Positions 43,755-53,073 of a DNA stretch of 64,000 nucleotides are shown one piece after another; the first letter of the stretch is position 1, and every line of letters starts with the position of its first letter. The translations under genes and the position numbers were made by a program. The notes below the pieces were generated by a model. It made no database searches. It saw only the letters and a program-made list of their open reading frames with translations, and had not been told where the DNA came from. Source of the stretch: Sarcina sp. DSM 11001 (GTDB lineage Bacteria > Bacillota > Clostridia > Lachnospirales > Lachnospiraceae). The stretch covers positions 5,254 to 69,253 of the forward strand of contig NZ_FNFZ01000017.1 in assembly GCF_900101015.1 (NCBI RefSeq), given 5' to 3'.

Positions 43755-43783
43755 TTGCATTTTTAACAAAGAAGTGTTATTCT
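43755..43783 (+). promoter_or_regulatory. glp operon promoter
   Basis: TTGCAT (43755-43760), a 17-bp spacer and TATTCT (43778-43783). A second possible -35 (TTGACC, 43719-43724) with TATAAA near 43744 lies upstream. The roughly 220-nt leader before glpP contains a GGGGAT/ATCCCC hairpin (43832-43848) and an AACCGGCCGGTT palindrome with a T-run (about 43938), possible antitermination elements. A 63-codon open frame in the leader lacks a ribosome site. Confidence 0.6.
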
Positions 43784-44007
43784 GTAAACAAGTAAATGAT
43801 CTTGCCTGGAGAAAAGAGAGTATGGCTGCTGGGGGATAATGCATCCCCTGCTTTGTGGCGTGTATTCTTTTTTTTGTGCCGGATTTTACTGACGGCGGGA
43901 TCAACTGAGGGCTATAGCAGAACAGGAGGTACGGGGAACCGGCCGGTTTTTTGTTTCCCTTCGTTTATTCCCGTTCCGCGGGAGTGAGAACGGCGGACAG
44001 GAGATTT

Positions 44008-44586
44008 ATGGAAAGAAAATTTGTAGACAAGATCGAAGCAGCGCCCATCATAGCGGCGGTCAAGGATGACAGAGACCTGGAGCTCTGTCTCAAAACAGAG
44101 GTGGATGTCGTATTCATTCTCTACGGCGATGTATGTTCGATCCAGGAAATCATCGACAAGATCAAGGACTCGGACAGGACTGCTATGGTGCACATGGATC
44201 TTATCGCAGGTCTTGCCCCCAGAGAGGAAGCGGTCGATTTTATCCGGAAAAAGACCAGGGCGGACGGGATCATAACGACCCGGGCCAACCTGGTGCGGCA
44301 TGCCAGAGAGCTGGGGCTGGCGACAGTCCTGAGGTTCTTTATCCTCGACGCTATGGCTCTCTCCAATATTGAAAAGCAGGCGCAGCTCCCCTATTCCGCC
44401 CAGCCGGATGTCATCGAGGTCCTGCCCGGCATCATCGAACCGAAGGTGATCAAACGCATCTGCAAAATGAGCCGGGTCCCGGTCATTGCCGGCGGCCTCA
44501 TCCGTGACAAGGAAGCTGTCATGAACATGCTCCGGAGCGGCGCTGTGGCGATCTCAACCAGCAGCCCGGAGGTCTGGCTTCTCTGA
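44008..44586 (+). CDS. glpP: Glycerol uptake operon antiterminator GlpP
   Basis: The 192-residue TIM-barrel-like protein matches GlpP, which in Bacillus binds leader mRNA in the presence of glycerol 3-phosphate and prevents termination. Recognisable segments are EAAPIIAAVKDDRDLELCLK, VHMDLIAGLAPREEAVDFI, VEVLPGI-type IEVLPGIIEPKVI and VPVIAGGLIRDKEAV. ATG 44008 follows ACAGGAGA; longer upstream reading is unlikely. It heads a glycerol cluster, and a terminator in the leader of the oxidoreductase genes (47347-47397) is a possible target. Confidence 0.9.
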   Translation: MERKFVDKIEAAPIIAAVKDDRDLELCLKTEVDVVFILYGDVCSIQEIIDKIKDSDRTAMVHMDLIAGLAPREEAVDFIRKKTRADGIITTRANLVRHARELGLATVLRFFILDAMALSNIEKQAQLPYSAQPDVIEVLPGIIEPKVIKRICKMSRVPVIAGGLIRDKEAVMNMLRSGAVAISTSSPEVWLL

Positions 44587-44733
44587 CCCCCTGACCGGTC
44601 TCTTCTTTTTCATCACTTAATATCCTATACCGTGACCTTCCCGGCTGCGGATCAGATGCGCAGTCAGGAAACCGGTCTCATTGCGTAAATAACTGTATAT
44701 ATTACATTACAGTCTATATACAGAATGACATAA

Positions 44734-46308
<1,575 letters not shown>

Positions 46309-46346
46309 TCATTATTTATGATTAATCGGTAACACTTATCAACACA

Positions 46347-46370
46347 GCGCCGGGCTCTCCGGCCCGGTGC
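46347..46370 (+). other. Hairpin between glpK and glpF
   Basis: GCGCCGGGC (46347-46355) pairs with GCCCGGTGC (46362-46370) with one G-U pair. There is no T-run. It is probably an intra-operon stabiliser. Confidence 0.5.
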
Positions 46371-46407
46371 GCCAAAAGATATTATTATATTTTAACAGGG
46401 GGTCACT

Positions 46408-47118
46408 ATGAATATTCTGATTTGTGAACTTGTCGGTACAATGCTTCTGGTTCTGCTTGGCGACGGCGCCTGCATGAACATCAGTCTGAACAAATCCGGC
46501 CAGAAGGGCGGCGGCGCCTGCCTCTGCGGCCTTGCATGGGGCTTCGCGGTCATGGTTCCCGCGTTTATTTTCGGCAAGGCGACAGGTGCTCACTTCAATC
46601 CCGCTGTCACGATCGCGCTTTTAGTCAACGGATCGATCAGCGCGGGTTCTGTTCCTTTCTACATTATCGGCGAGATGCTCGGCGGCTTCCTGGGCGCCTG
46701 CATCCTGACCATCATGTATCATGACCATCTGGCTGCAACACCTGAGAACGATGTCAAGCGCGGCTGCTACTGCACAGCTCCTTCCATCCGCAACATGCCT
46801 CTGAACTTCTTCTCTGAGTTTGTGGATTCCTTCGTTCTGATGTTCGCCATCCTCGGCATCGGCCAGACCGTGGCAGGCGACTCCGGCCTCAACTTCGTCT
46901 TTGTATGGGCGATCATCACATCCATCGGTATGTCCTTCGGCGGCGTGACCGGTTATGCCATGAACGCGGCCAGAGATCTGAGCCCCCGTATTGCATTCGC
47001 CCTGTTCTGCCCCGGCGACAACAAGGATCCCGACTGGGGTTATTCCTGGATTCCTGTAGTCGCTCCGATCTGCGGTACAGTCGTGGCAGCGCTTGTCTAT
47101 GGCGCTATGCCTTTCTGA
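46408..47118 (+). CDS. glpF: Glycerol facilitator (aquaglyceroporin)
   Basis: The 236-residue membrane channel lets glycerol diffuse in. Six helices and two half-helices are visible. The first pore motif is GAHFNPAVTIAL; the second is GYAMNAARDLSPR, where the usual NPA is NAA. The Asp after the Arg in the second motif is the residue that separates glycerol channels from water-only aquaporins. AGGGGG precedes the ATG. It lies 100 bp after glpK, and uptake is pulled by phosphorylation. Confidence 0.93.
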   Translation: MNILICELVGTMLLVLLGDGACMNISLNKSGQKGGGACLCGLAWGFAVMVPAFIFGKATGAHFNPAVTIALLVNGSISAGSVPFYIIGEMLGGFLGACILTIMYHDHLAATPENDVKRGCYCTAPSIRNMPLNFFSEFVDSFVLMFAILGIGQTVAGDSGLNFVFVWAIITSIGMSFGGVTGYAMNAARDLSPRIAFALFCPGDNKDPDWGYSWIPVVAPICGTVVAALVYGAMPF

Positions 47119-47127
47119 TCTGAGTGA

Positions 47128-47151
47128 AATAATATTTTGTGAAATATTATT
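47128..47151 (+). terminator. AT-rich hairpin after glpF
   Basis: AATAATATTT (47128-47137) and AAATATTATT (47142-47151) form a perfect stem with a TGTG loop. No T-run follows, so it may be a weak terminator or processing site. Two further palindromes, GTTCA...TGAAC and TACGTAT...ATACGTA, lie at about 47187-47243. Confidence 0.4.
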
Positions 47152-47269
47152 GTAAATAGTATTGTAAATATTATTAGCAGAGGCTGTTCATATTTTCAGT
47201 TACTGAACATGTCTGACGGCTTACGTATTGGAAATGATACGTACTGGAACTAAATAGTCAGGAATTATA

Positions 47270-47324
47270 ACAGAATGAACTGCGCAGTTTGCGCAGAATG
47301 AATGTGCAGATTATTTCGTTACAG
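47270..47324 (+). repeat. Dispersed 47-bp repeat, family C, copy 2
   Basis: This matches 40807-40853 except for a duplicated TTTGCGCAG. As with copy 1, a terminator hairpin and a gene start follow. Confidence 0.85.
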
Positions 47325-47346
47325 TTCCGTAGTCATTGCGGAGAAC

Positions 47347-47397
47347 AGAGTCAGGCAATCAGGGCGCTCCCGCGTCTGGTTCCTGACTCTTTTTTTA
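47347..47397 (+). terminator. Terminator in the leader of the glycerol oxidation genes
   Basis: AGAGTCAGG (47347-47355) pairs with CCTGACTCT (47382-47390), followed by seven T. The next gene starts 23 bp later, so readthrough must be needed. It is a candidate for GlpP-dependent antitermination. Confidence 0.8.
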
Positions 47398-47420
47398 AAA
47401 ATCAACTGGAGGACAATGCT

Positions 47421-48878
47421 ATGTATGATGTAATTATCATCGGTGCAGGCGTCACGGGAAGCGCGGTCGCGCGCGAACTGTCCCGTTATAAACTGAACGT
47501 CTGTGTACTGGATAAGGAGGAGGATGTCTGCTGCGGCACGTCCAAGGCCAACAGCGCCATCGTCCATGCGGGCTTTGACGCGGAGACCGGGTCCCTCATG
47601 GCCCGCTTCAATGTGCGCGGCAATGAGATGATGGATCAGGTATCAAAAGACCTCGACATTCCTTTCAAGAGGAACGGGGCTCTGGTCGTCTGTATTCACG
47701 AATCCGAGAAGGACGGACTTAAAGACCTGTATGACAGAGGTGTTGCCAACGGAGTCAAAGGCCTGCAGATCCTGAGCCGCGAAGAGGCACTGGAGAAAGA
47801 GCCCAACCTCTCTGAGAACGTAGTGGCCGCCCTGTATGCCCCCACGAGCGGGATCGTTTGTCCCTTTATCCTCAATATCGCCATGGCAGAAAATGCCTGC
47901 GTGAACGGGGTCGACTTCTTCTTCAACACCGAGGTGGAGTCCCTCACACCCGGCACCTGCAAAAAGCACGGCAATCCGATCTGGACGATCCGGACCAACA
48001 ACGGTGTGTACAAGGCAAGGTATGTCGTCAACGCGGCCGGTGTCTATGCGGACAAGTTCCACAACATGGTCAGTGAGAAAAAGATCCACATCACTCCCAG
48101 GCGGGGCGACTACTGCCTGTTGGATAAGACCGTCGGAAACCATGTCAGCCACACGATCTTCCCTCAGCCCACAAAGCTCGGCAAGGGCGTCCTGGTCTCC
48201 CCGACTGTCCACGGCAACCTCATCGTCGGCCCGACGGCAGTGGATATCGAGAACAAGGAAGGCAACAACACGACAGCGGCAGGCATCAATGACCTGATCG
48301 AGAAGGCCGGCGACCATGTCCGCAACCTCCCGATCCGCCAGGTCATCACCTCCTTTGCCGGCCTGCGCGCCCATGAGGACCACCATGAGTTCATCGTCGG
48401 AGAAGTCGAGGATGCCCCTCACTTCATCGACTGCGCCGGCATTGAATCTCCCGGCCTGACCTCCTGCCCTGCGATCGGCGAGTACGTCGGTGCCATGCTG
48501 AAGGAGAAGATGGGTCTCGAGGAGAAGGAAGACTGGATCGGCACCCGCAAGGGGATCCTCAATCCCTCCGACCTCTCCATCGAAGAGCGCAACGAGCTTA
48601 TCAAAAAAGAGCCCGCCTACGGCCGTATCATCTGCCGCTGTGAGTCTGTCACGGAGGGCGAGATCATTGACGCCATCCACAGGCCCCTGGGCGCCCGTTC
48701 CCTCGACGGTGTCAAGCGCAGGACCCGCGCCGGCATGGGTAGATGCCAGGCAGGTTTCTGCTCGCCCCGCACGATGGAGATCATCAACAGAGAACTCGGG
48801 ATCCCGATGGAGAAGATCACTAAACTCGGCGGAGATTCCAAAATGGTGCTTGAGAGGACGAAAGGAGGTGCGCAGTAA
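47421..48878 (+). CDS. glpA: GlpA-type FAD-dependent glycerol-3-phosphate oxidoreductase
   Basis: The 485-residue flavoprotein has an N-terminal FAD Rossmann motif (VIIIGAGVTGSAVARELSRY), the DAO/GlpA fold (SKANSAIVHAGFDAETGS, ITPRRGDYCLLDK, SFAGLRAHEDHHEFI) and a C-terminal BFD-like [2Fe-2S] domain with Cys in ICRCESVTEGEI and in GRCQAGFC. It should oxidise glycerol 3-phosphate to dihydroxyacetone phosphate as the catalytic part of a three-gene set with the next two genes. ATG 47421 follows CTGGAGGA. The stop codon overlaps the next ATG by one base. The electron acceptor is not determined. Confidence 0.82.
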   Translation: MYDVIIIGAGVTGSAVARELSRYKLNVCVLDKEEDVCCGTSKANSAIVHAGFDAETGSLMARFNVRGNEMMDQVSKDLDIPFKRNGALVVCIHESEKDGLKDLYDRGVANGVKGLQILSREEALEKEPNLSENVVAALYAPTSGIVCPFILNIAMAENACVNGVDFFFNTEVESLTPGTCKKHGNPIWTIRTNNGVYKARYVVNAAGVYADKFHNMVSEKKIHITPRRGDYCLLDKTVGNHVSHTIFPQPTKLGKGVLVSPTVHGNLIVGPTAVDIENKEGNNTTAAGINDLIEKAGDHVRNLPIRQVITSFAGLRAHEDHHEFIVGEVEDAPHFIDCAGIESPGLTSCPAIGEYVGAMLKEKMGLEEKEDWIGTRKGILNPSDLSIEERNELIKKEPAYGRIICRCESVTEGEIIDAIHRPLGARSLDGVKRRTRAGMGRCQAGFCSPRTMEIINRELGIPMEKITKLGGDSKMVLERTKGGAQ

Positions 48879-50152
48879 TGGCTATGCTTTCCTATGATAT
48901 CGTAATCGTCGGCGGTGGTCCCGCCGGCCTGGCTGCTGCAGTGGCCGCCAAGAAGGCAGGCACGGACAGTATCCTCATCATTGAGCGTGACAAGGAACTG
49001 GGCGGCATTCTGAACCAGTGCATCCACAACGGTTTCGGCCTTCATACCTTCAAGGAAGAGCTGACCGGTCCCGAGTACGCAAACCGCTTTATCGATCAGG
49101 CCCTTGACCTGAAGATTGAATACAAGCTGGACACCATGGTCATGGACATCTCCCATGAAAAGGTCGTCACAGCGATGAACCGCTCCGAGGGTATGTTCCA
49201 GATCCAGGCGGGCGCAGTCATCCTGGCCATGGGCTGCCGCGAGCGTCCCAGAGGCGCCCTGAACATCCCCGGCTACCGTCCGGCAGGCATCTACAGCGCC
49301 GGCACTGCCCAGCGTCTTGTCAACATGGAGGGTTATATGCCCGGCCGTGAAGTCGTCATCCTGGGTTCCGGCGATATCGGACTCATCATGGCCCGCCGCA
49401 TGACCTTTGAAGGCGCGATCGTCAAGGTCGTGGCAGAGCTCATGCCCTTCTCCGGCGGCTTAAAGCGTAACATCGTCCAGTGTCTGGATGACTACGGAAT
49501 CCCGCTCAAGCTCTCCCACACGATCGTGGACATCGAGGGCAAGGAGCGCGTCAGCGCCGTCACCATCGCGGAAGTCGGTCCCGACATGAAGCCCATCCCC
49601 GGTACAGAGGAGCGCTACACCTGCGATACCCTGCTGCTCTCCACAGGACTCATCCCTGAGAATGAGCTCTCCCGCGGCGCAGGCGTCGAAATGAACCCCG
49701 TCACCAGCGGTCCTGTCGTCAACGAGATCCTTGAGACCAACATCCCCGGCGTCTTTGCCTGCGGCAATGTTCTCCATGTCCATGACCTCGTGGACTATGT
49801 CTCCGAAGAGGCGACCCGTGCCGGCGAGAATGCGGCAAAGTATGTTCAGAACGGCTGCAAAGACGAAAAGGTTGGCACAGATATCAGGCTGGTCGCCACC
49901 GACGGCGCCCGCTACACCGTGCCCAGCACCGTCAACGTCGCCCGTATGGACGACAACCTCACAGTCCGTTTCCGTGTCGGCGCTGTCTTCAAAGACAGCT
50001 TTGTCAGCGTCTATTTCGATGACGAGCGCGTCCAGCACAGGAAAAAGAGGATCATGGCTCCCGGCGAGATGGAACAGATCGTCCTTCAGAAAAAGAAACT
50101 CCAGGAGTATCCTGACCTGAAGACCATCACCATCAAGATCGAGGCAGAGTAA
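48878..50152 (+). CDS. FAD/NAD-binding oxidoreductase partner of GlpA
   Basis: The 424-residue pyridine-nucleotide-disulfide-type flavoprotein has two dinucleotide motifs, IVIVGGGPAGLAAAVAAKKA near the N-terminus and VVILGSGDIGLIMARRM near residue 160, plus the FAD-closing CDTLLLSTGLIPE and GVFACGNVLHVHDLVDYVSE. It lacks the redox CxxC of disulfide reductases. In many Clostridia this gene lies between a GlpA-like protein and a DUF1667 protein, and probably links the G3P-oxidising subunit to NAD or another carrier. Its start overlaps the preceding stop; AAAGGAGGTG precedes it. Confidence 0.82.
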   Translation: MAMLSYDIVIVGGGPAGLAAAVAAKKAGTDSILIIERDKELGGILNQCIHNGFGLHTFKEELTGPEYANRFIDQALDLKIEYKLDTMVMDISHEKVVTAMNRSEGMFQIQAGAVILAMGCRERPRGALNIPGYRPAGIYSAGTAQRLVNMEGYMPGREVVILGSGDIGLIMARRMTFEGAIVKVVAELMPFSGGLKRNIVQCLDDYGIPLKLSHTIVDIEGKERVSAVTIAEVGPDMKPIPGTEERYTCDTLLLSTGLIPENELSRGAGVEMNPVTSGPVVNEILETNIPGVFACGNVLHVHDLVDYVSEEATRAGENAAKYVQNGCKDEKVGTDIRLVATDGARYTVPSTVNVARMDDNLTVRFRVGAVFKDSFVSVYFDDERVQHRKKRIMAPGEMEQIVLQKKKLQEYPDLKTITIKIEAE

Positions 50153-50170
50153 GGAAGGGGGACAGATACA

Positions 50171-50536
50171 ATGGAAAAAAGAAATCTGACATGTATCGGC
50201 TGCCCGATGGGCTGCCAGATTACCGTGGAATTTGAAGGAGAGGAAGTTTTCAGCGTGACCGGTAATTCCTGTGCGATCGGCGACAAGTACGCCCGCCAGG
50301 AAGTCACTCATCCCGAGCGCACTGTCACCTCCACCGTTATCGTGACAGGCGGCGGCAAGGAGCGCTGCAGCGTGAAGACCAAAGGCAACATCCCCAAGGA
50401 AAAGATCTTTGAGTGCATGGATGCCATCAACCACGTGAAGGTGGCCGCTCCGATCCGCATCGGCGATGTCGTGATCTCCAATGTGTGCGGCACCGGTGTG
50501 GACGTCGTCGCTACCTCAAATGTCGGCGCTGCCTGA
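50171..50536 (+). CDS. DUF1667 protein, third component of the glycerol oxidation set
   Basis: The 121-residue protein begins with a metal-binding motif, LTCIGCPMGCQITV, followed by NSCAIGDKYARQE, giving four Cys as in the cluster-binding N-terminus of molybdopterin oxidoreductases. The family is DUF1667; its role is not established, but it nearly always follows the two flavoprotein genes found here, so it is likely an Fe-S electron-transfer subunit. A good AAGGAAGGGG site precedes the ATG 18 bp after the upstream stop. Confidence 0.82.
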   Translation: MEKRNLTCIGCPMGCQITVEFEGEEVFSVTGNSCAIGDKYARQEVTHPERTVTSTVIVTGGGKERCSVKTKGNIPKEKIFECMDAINHVKVAAPIRIGDVVISNVCGTGVDVVATSNVGAA

Positions 50537-50577
50537 AAAAGACTTTGACTGTGACGTTTCTGTGACAAATCCTGTGA

Positions 50578-50583
50578 TACAAT
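50578..50583 (+). promoter_or_regulatory. Extended -10 promoter of the leader-SH3 gene
   Basis: TGATACAAT forms an extended -10 element (TACAAT at 50578-50583 preceded by TGA). No good -35 is visible at the normal distance. It suggests separate transcription from the glycerol genes. Confidence 0.45.
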
Positions 50584-50657
50584 GTGCATGTACAAAACAA
50601 AGAGACAACCGTATTTATACGGAAAAAAAGGCATCACAGATAATGGAGGTTATAGAA

Positions 50658-50939
50658 ATGTCAGAATTTGAAAAGAACGAAAACATCATCAATGACGAGG
50701 AACTCGATGAGGTCGCAGGCGGAAGAGGCAGCAGCCATCATTGGAAAACCGTAACATGCCATGTGCAGAGAGGTTATCTGGCTCTTCGTTCCGCTCCCGC
50801 TTACAAGAGAGAGAACGAGCTCGACCAGATCTACAACGGACATCAGTTCAAGATCAGGCCCGACAAGAGGAGCGGAGCATATGTCTGGTCCAAATACCAC
50901 GGCATTGAAGGCTGGACAAACTCCAACTACAGCAGATAA
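50658..50939 (+). CDS. Small double-glycine-leader protein with SH3 domain
   Basis: The 93-residue protein starts at ATG 50658, 8 nt after GGAGG; an ATG overlapping that site at 50643 is rejected. Residues 1-22 (MSEFEKNENIINDEELDEVA plus GG) look exactly like the leader of peptides cut and exported by C39-peptidase ABC transporters: acidic, helical, with the E-L-x-x-V-x-G-G ending. The remaining 71 residues form a bacterial SH3 fold (LALRSAPAYKREN, NGHQFKIRP, YVWSKYHGIEGWTNSNY), with one Cys. So the SH3 module is probably secreted without a Sec signal and could bind cell wall. No modification enzyme, transporter or immunity gene is nearby. A strong terminator follows. Function is unknown. Confidence 0.75.
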   Translation: MSEFEKNENIINDEELDEVAGGRGSSHHWKTVTCHVQRGYLALRSAPAYKRENELDQIYNGHQFKIRPDKRSGAYVWSKYHGIEGWTNSNYSR

Positions 50940-50970
50940 TCATCCAGTTTTAATTTTAAAATTTAATTGA

Positions 50971-51020
50971 AAACACAGGCGCCCGCTGCCGGGGGAGGCA
51001 GCAGGGCGCCTGTGTTTTTT
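50971..51020 (+). terminator. Strong terminator after the leader-SH3 gene
   Basis: AAACACAGGCGCCC (50971-50984) pairs perfectly with GGGCGCCTGTGTTT (51004-51017), with an inner CTGCC/GGCAG, followed by a T-run. Beyond it, 51026-51080 loosely recalls a decayed family A repeat. Confidence 0.92.
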
Positions 51021-51106
51021 GATTCTCAGATAGAATAGCCTGAGATATCCGTGACTTTTCTTGAGGGAATCGCATGAAAGTTTTCATCCTGCGGAAGTCC
51101 TGCTTT

Positions 51107-52003
51107 TCAGGTGGGAGAGAATTCCCTGACCCGCTCTAGGAACCTGTGATCGAAGTCGAGTCTGACGGCCCGGGGGATCAGTTCCAGTTCAAAATGATCA
51201 GCCTGCAGCGGCTCGCCGTCCACATTTACCCGGATGGGAACAGGAGAGGAGACTGTCGCTTTTTTTGTGCGGACCATCCTGAGCGCCGGATCCTTCAGAT
51301 GTCCGGCATTTTTCATGGAAAGGATCAGGCGGGCCATTTTTATTTTTCCCACGCTGTCGATGAGATAGATTTCCATCCTTCCGTCATTCAGAAGGCTGCC
51401 GGGGGACACCTTATAACCGCTGCCGTAATACCGGCCGTTGGCGGCCACGATCGTTGTAAAATGCCGCGAAATCTTCTTTTTTCCCCATTCGACAGTGAGA
51501 TACCGCTTTTTTCCATAGGTCAGGAAATGATAGAGGACACCGGCATTGAAACGCATGGAACGGGGAATGAACCGGTTATGGATGAAGCTCTCGTCATTGG
51601 CAATATCGGCATCGATCCCGAAACAGACAGTGTTGATACAATAGCGGTCGTTGACCCGGATGAGGTCGACTTCATGGACCCCGTCTTCCAGCGTCTCCAG
51701 GCAGGTGCGGCTGAAATCATTTCCCGTGCCGCAGGGGACAAAGGACAGGAGGTTATTTGTGCCTGCGATTTCGTTGAGGAGATGATGGATCGACCCGTCG
51801 CCGCCGACTGCGGTGAGGACAGCCCCGGCATCATGATATTTTCGAATGGCGAGGACAGCCTCTTCTGCGGATCCACTGACCTCTACGATATAGTCGCGAT
51901 GGAATTCCTCTGACACGCTTTTTATTCTATTAATGACTGCGTCGGTTTCATCCCGGAGAGAAAACCTGTTGACAAAATAAATGTATTTCATTGCTGTTTC
52001 CAC
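51107..52003 (-). CDS. Diacylglycerol/lipid kinase family protein
   Basis: The 298-residue cytoplasmic enzyme of the DAGK_cat/YegS-DgkB type phosphorylates a lipid with ATP. The glycine-rich site is TAVGGDGSIHHLLNEIAG, followed by SFVPCGTGNDFSRTCL and a C-terminal beta-sandwich with VNVDGEPLQADHFELELIPR. The start is most likely GTG (52001-52003), with GAGGAAGG upstream; ATG 51989-51991 is the alternative. The sequence just upstream of the start duplicates the 3-prime end of the rlmI gene, whose stop would overlap this GTG. This suggests that rlmI once lay directly upstream in one operon. Confidence 0.85.
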   Translation of the reverse strand: METAMKYIYFVNRFSLRDETDAVINRIKSVSEEFHRDYIVEVSGSAEEAVLAIRKYHDAGAVLTAVGGDGSIHHLLNEIAGTNNLLSFVPCGTGNDFSRTCLETLEDGVHEVDLIRVNDRYCINTVCFGIDADIANDESFIHNRFIPRSMRFNAGVLYHFLTYGKKRYLTVEWGKKKISRHFTTIVAANGRYYGSGYKVSPGSLLNDGRMEIYLIDSVGKIKMARLILSMKNAGHLKDPALRMVRTKKATVSSPVPIRVNVDGEPLQADHFELELIPRAVRLDFDHRFLERVREFSPT

Positions 52004-52034
52004 TATCCTTCCTCTACTACCTGGAAGATGTTGA
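52004..52034 (-). repeat. Direct repeat, left copy: residual rlmI 3-prime end
   Basis: This 31-bp segment matches 53059-53089 at 29 positions and, read on the minus strand, encodes IFQVVEEG plus a stop codon (TAG), the very end of the RlmI-type protein. The interval between the copies holds mazEF. Confidence 0.88.
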
Positions 52035-52132
52035 CTTTATGCGTACCCTTTCTCCGTATACTAATACAGCAGGTATGCATAAAAATCAATAGAAGCGTTT
52101 TTAAAACCAAATAATCCCATCAGCATACGTTG

Positions 52133-52162
52133 CTGGTCACAACCTGGCCAGGCTGTGACCAG
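52133..52162 (+). repeat. Family B-like hairpin
   Basis: CTGGTCACA (52133-52141) pairs with TGTGACCAG (52154-52162) around CCTGGCCAGG. It resembles the hairpin at about 6151-6178, and both are followed by AAACGCC or TAACACC. Confidence 0.6.
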
Positions 52163-52218
52163 TAACACCTAATGAGGTTTTGGAGGTTTTCAGAAAAAAA
52201 GACCTGCCCCTGAAACAA

Positions 52219-52280
52219 TTGACACCGAACAGAGTCAAAGGTAATATGTATATACTGTATTACCATATATACTGTATTGC
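52219..52280 (+). promoter_or_regulatory. mazEF promoter and candidate autoregulatory site
   Basis: TTGACA (52219-52224), a 17-bp spacer and TAATAT (52242-52247). TATATACTGTATT then occurs twice in direct repeat (about 52249-52261 and 52267-52279), overlapping the transcription start, as expected for an antitoxin-bound operator. Confidence 0.75.
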
Positions 52281-52357
52281 CTGTTACCTGCATGAAAAGA
52301 CAAGAAACAGCGTGTGACTAATTATGACTAATTATGATCAGAAAGGGGGACTGCAGC

Positions 52358-52603
52358 ATGACTGAACAGACAGTCGTCAGGGCCTGGGGCAATAGCCAGG
52401 GAATCCGTTTAAGTAAAAAAATACTGGAAAAAGCGAAAATCGGGCTGGATGATCTTTTACAGGTTGAAGTCTCTGAAAACACAATTATTCTTAAAAAGGC
52501 TTTTCGTCATAAAAGCTTCGAGGAACGTCTCGCTGATTACGATGGTAAAATCGATGTTCTTGATTTTGACTGGGGAGAGCCTCTCGGAAAGGAGCTTGTC
52601 TGA
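52358..52603 (+). CDS. mazE: MazE-like antitoxin (AbrB/SpoVT fold)
   Basis: The 81-residue protein starts at ATG 52358 behind AAAGGGGGA. Residues 1-48 are a SpoVT/AbrB swapped-hairpin DNA-binding domain (VVRAWGNSQGIRLSKKILEK, then VEVSENTIILKK), followed by an acidic C-terminal segment (FEERLADYDGKIDVLDFDWG) typical of toxin-neutralising tails. It overlaps mazF by one base (TGATG). It should bind the direct repeats near its promoter and repress the operon with the toxin. Confidence 0.9.
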   Translation: MTEQTVVRAWGNSQGIRLSKKILEKAKIGLDDLLQVEVSENTIILKKAFRHKSFEERLADYDGKIDVLDFDWGEPLGKELV

Positions 52604-52911
52604 TGAACATGTTTTCTCAGGGGGATCTGATCCGTATTCATGGATTTCAAAATCTGTTTTTGATCGTCAGTAAAAACGCTTACATTGCCGCAACGAACAC
52701 ATTCCATGTATGCCCTGTTTTAAAAAATATCCAGGAAGGGCCGCTGCATATCAAGATTACCGGAAAAAACGGAGAAGAGGGCACCGTCATATGTGAGCAG
52801 ATTAAGTTCATAGACCCCGGAGTACGAAGGTGTTCAAAAAAAGACTATCTGACTTACAGCAGTATAATAAACATCTCTGACGCAATACAGGGTATTTTTG
52901 AATACGACTAA
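52603..52911 (+). CDS. mazF: MazF/PemK-like toxin, putative endoribonuclease
   Basis: The 102-residue protein has the PemK/MazF pattern: GDLIRIHGFQNLFLIVSKNA at the N-terminus, VCPVLKNI, and the late EGTVICEQIKFID strand that normally carries the conserved segment next to the RNA site. It lacks the classic N-terminal GSEQ.GRRP motif, so it belongs to a divergent branch. It would cleave mRNA when free of MazE. The gene lies on the opposite strand to both flanking genes and is bracketed by a 31-bp direct repeat. Confidence 0.82.
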   Translation: MNMFSQGDLIRIHGFQNLFLIVSKNAYIAATNTFHVCPVLKNIQEGPLHIKITGKNGEEGTVICEQIKFIDPGVRRCSKKDYLTYSSIINISDAIQGIFEYD

Positions 52912-52934
52912 AGACTGCTTATGGCCGAAAACAT

Positions 52935-52974
52935 AAAGCACTGTTTCAGAATTCCGGTTCTGAAGCAGTGCTTT
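52935..52974 (+). terminator. Hairpin after mazF
   Basis: AAAGCACTGTTTCAGAA (52935-52951) pairs with TTCTGAAGCAGTGCTTT (52958-52974) with one G-U pair. It is a strong stem, with only the stem's own T's as tract. Confidence 0.75.
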
Positions 52975-53033
52975 ATCAGCGCTTCCGGCGATGTAATGAT
53001 TTTCGTCTTGCGGAGAATGGGGGTCGATTGGAG

Positions 53034-53073
53034 GGTAGAGGAAGGCGGCATGGCTGCTTATCCTTCCTCTACC
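53034..53073 (-). terminator. Hairpin overlapping the rlmI stop region
   Basis: GGTAGAGGAAGG (53034-53045) is the perfect inverse of CCTTCCTCTACC (53062-53073). The right arm is the end of the rlmI coding sequence. No T-run is present on the minus strand, so it may be a third, inverted copy of the duplicated gene end rather than a true terminator. Confidence 0.5.

Noticed and set aside
43796-43987. Small 63-codon gene in the glpP leader
   Set aside because: No ribosome site, and the translation is dominated by leader hairpins and T-runs. It is better explained as an untranslated regulatory leader.
50481-50657. A longer reading of the leader-SH3 gene beginning inside the DUF1667 gene
   Set aside because: No ribosome site, overlap with the end of the upstream gene, and it would bury the leader behind unrelated residues. 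ATG 50658 has an ideal GGAGG.
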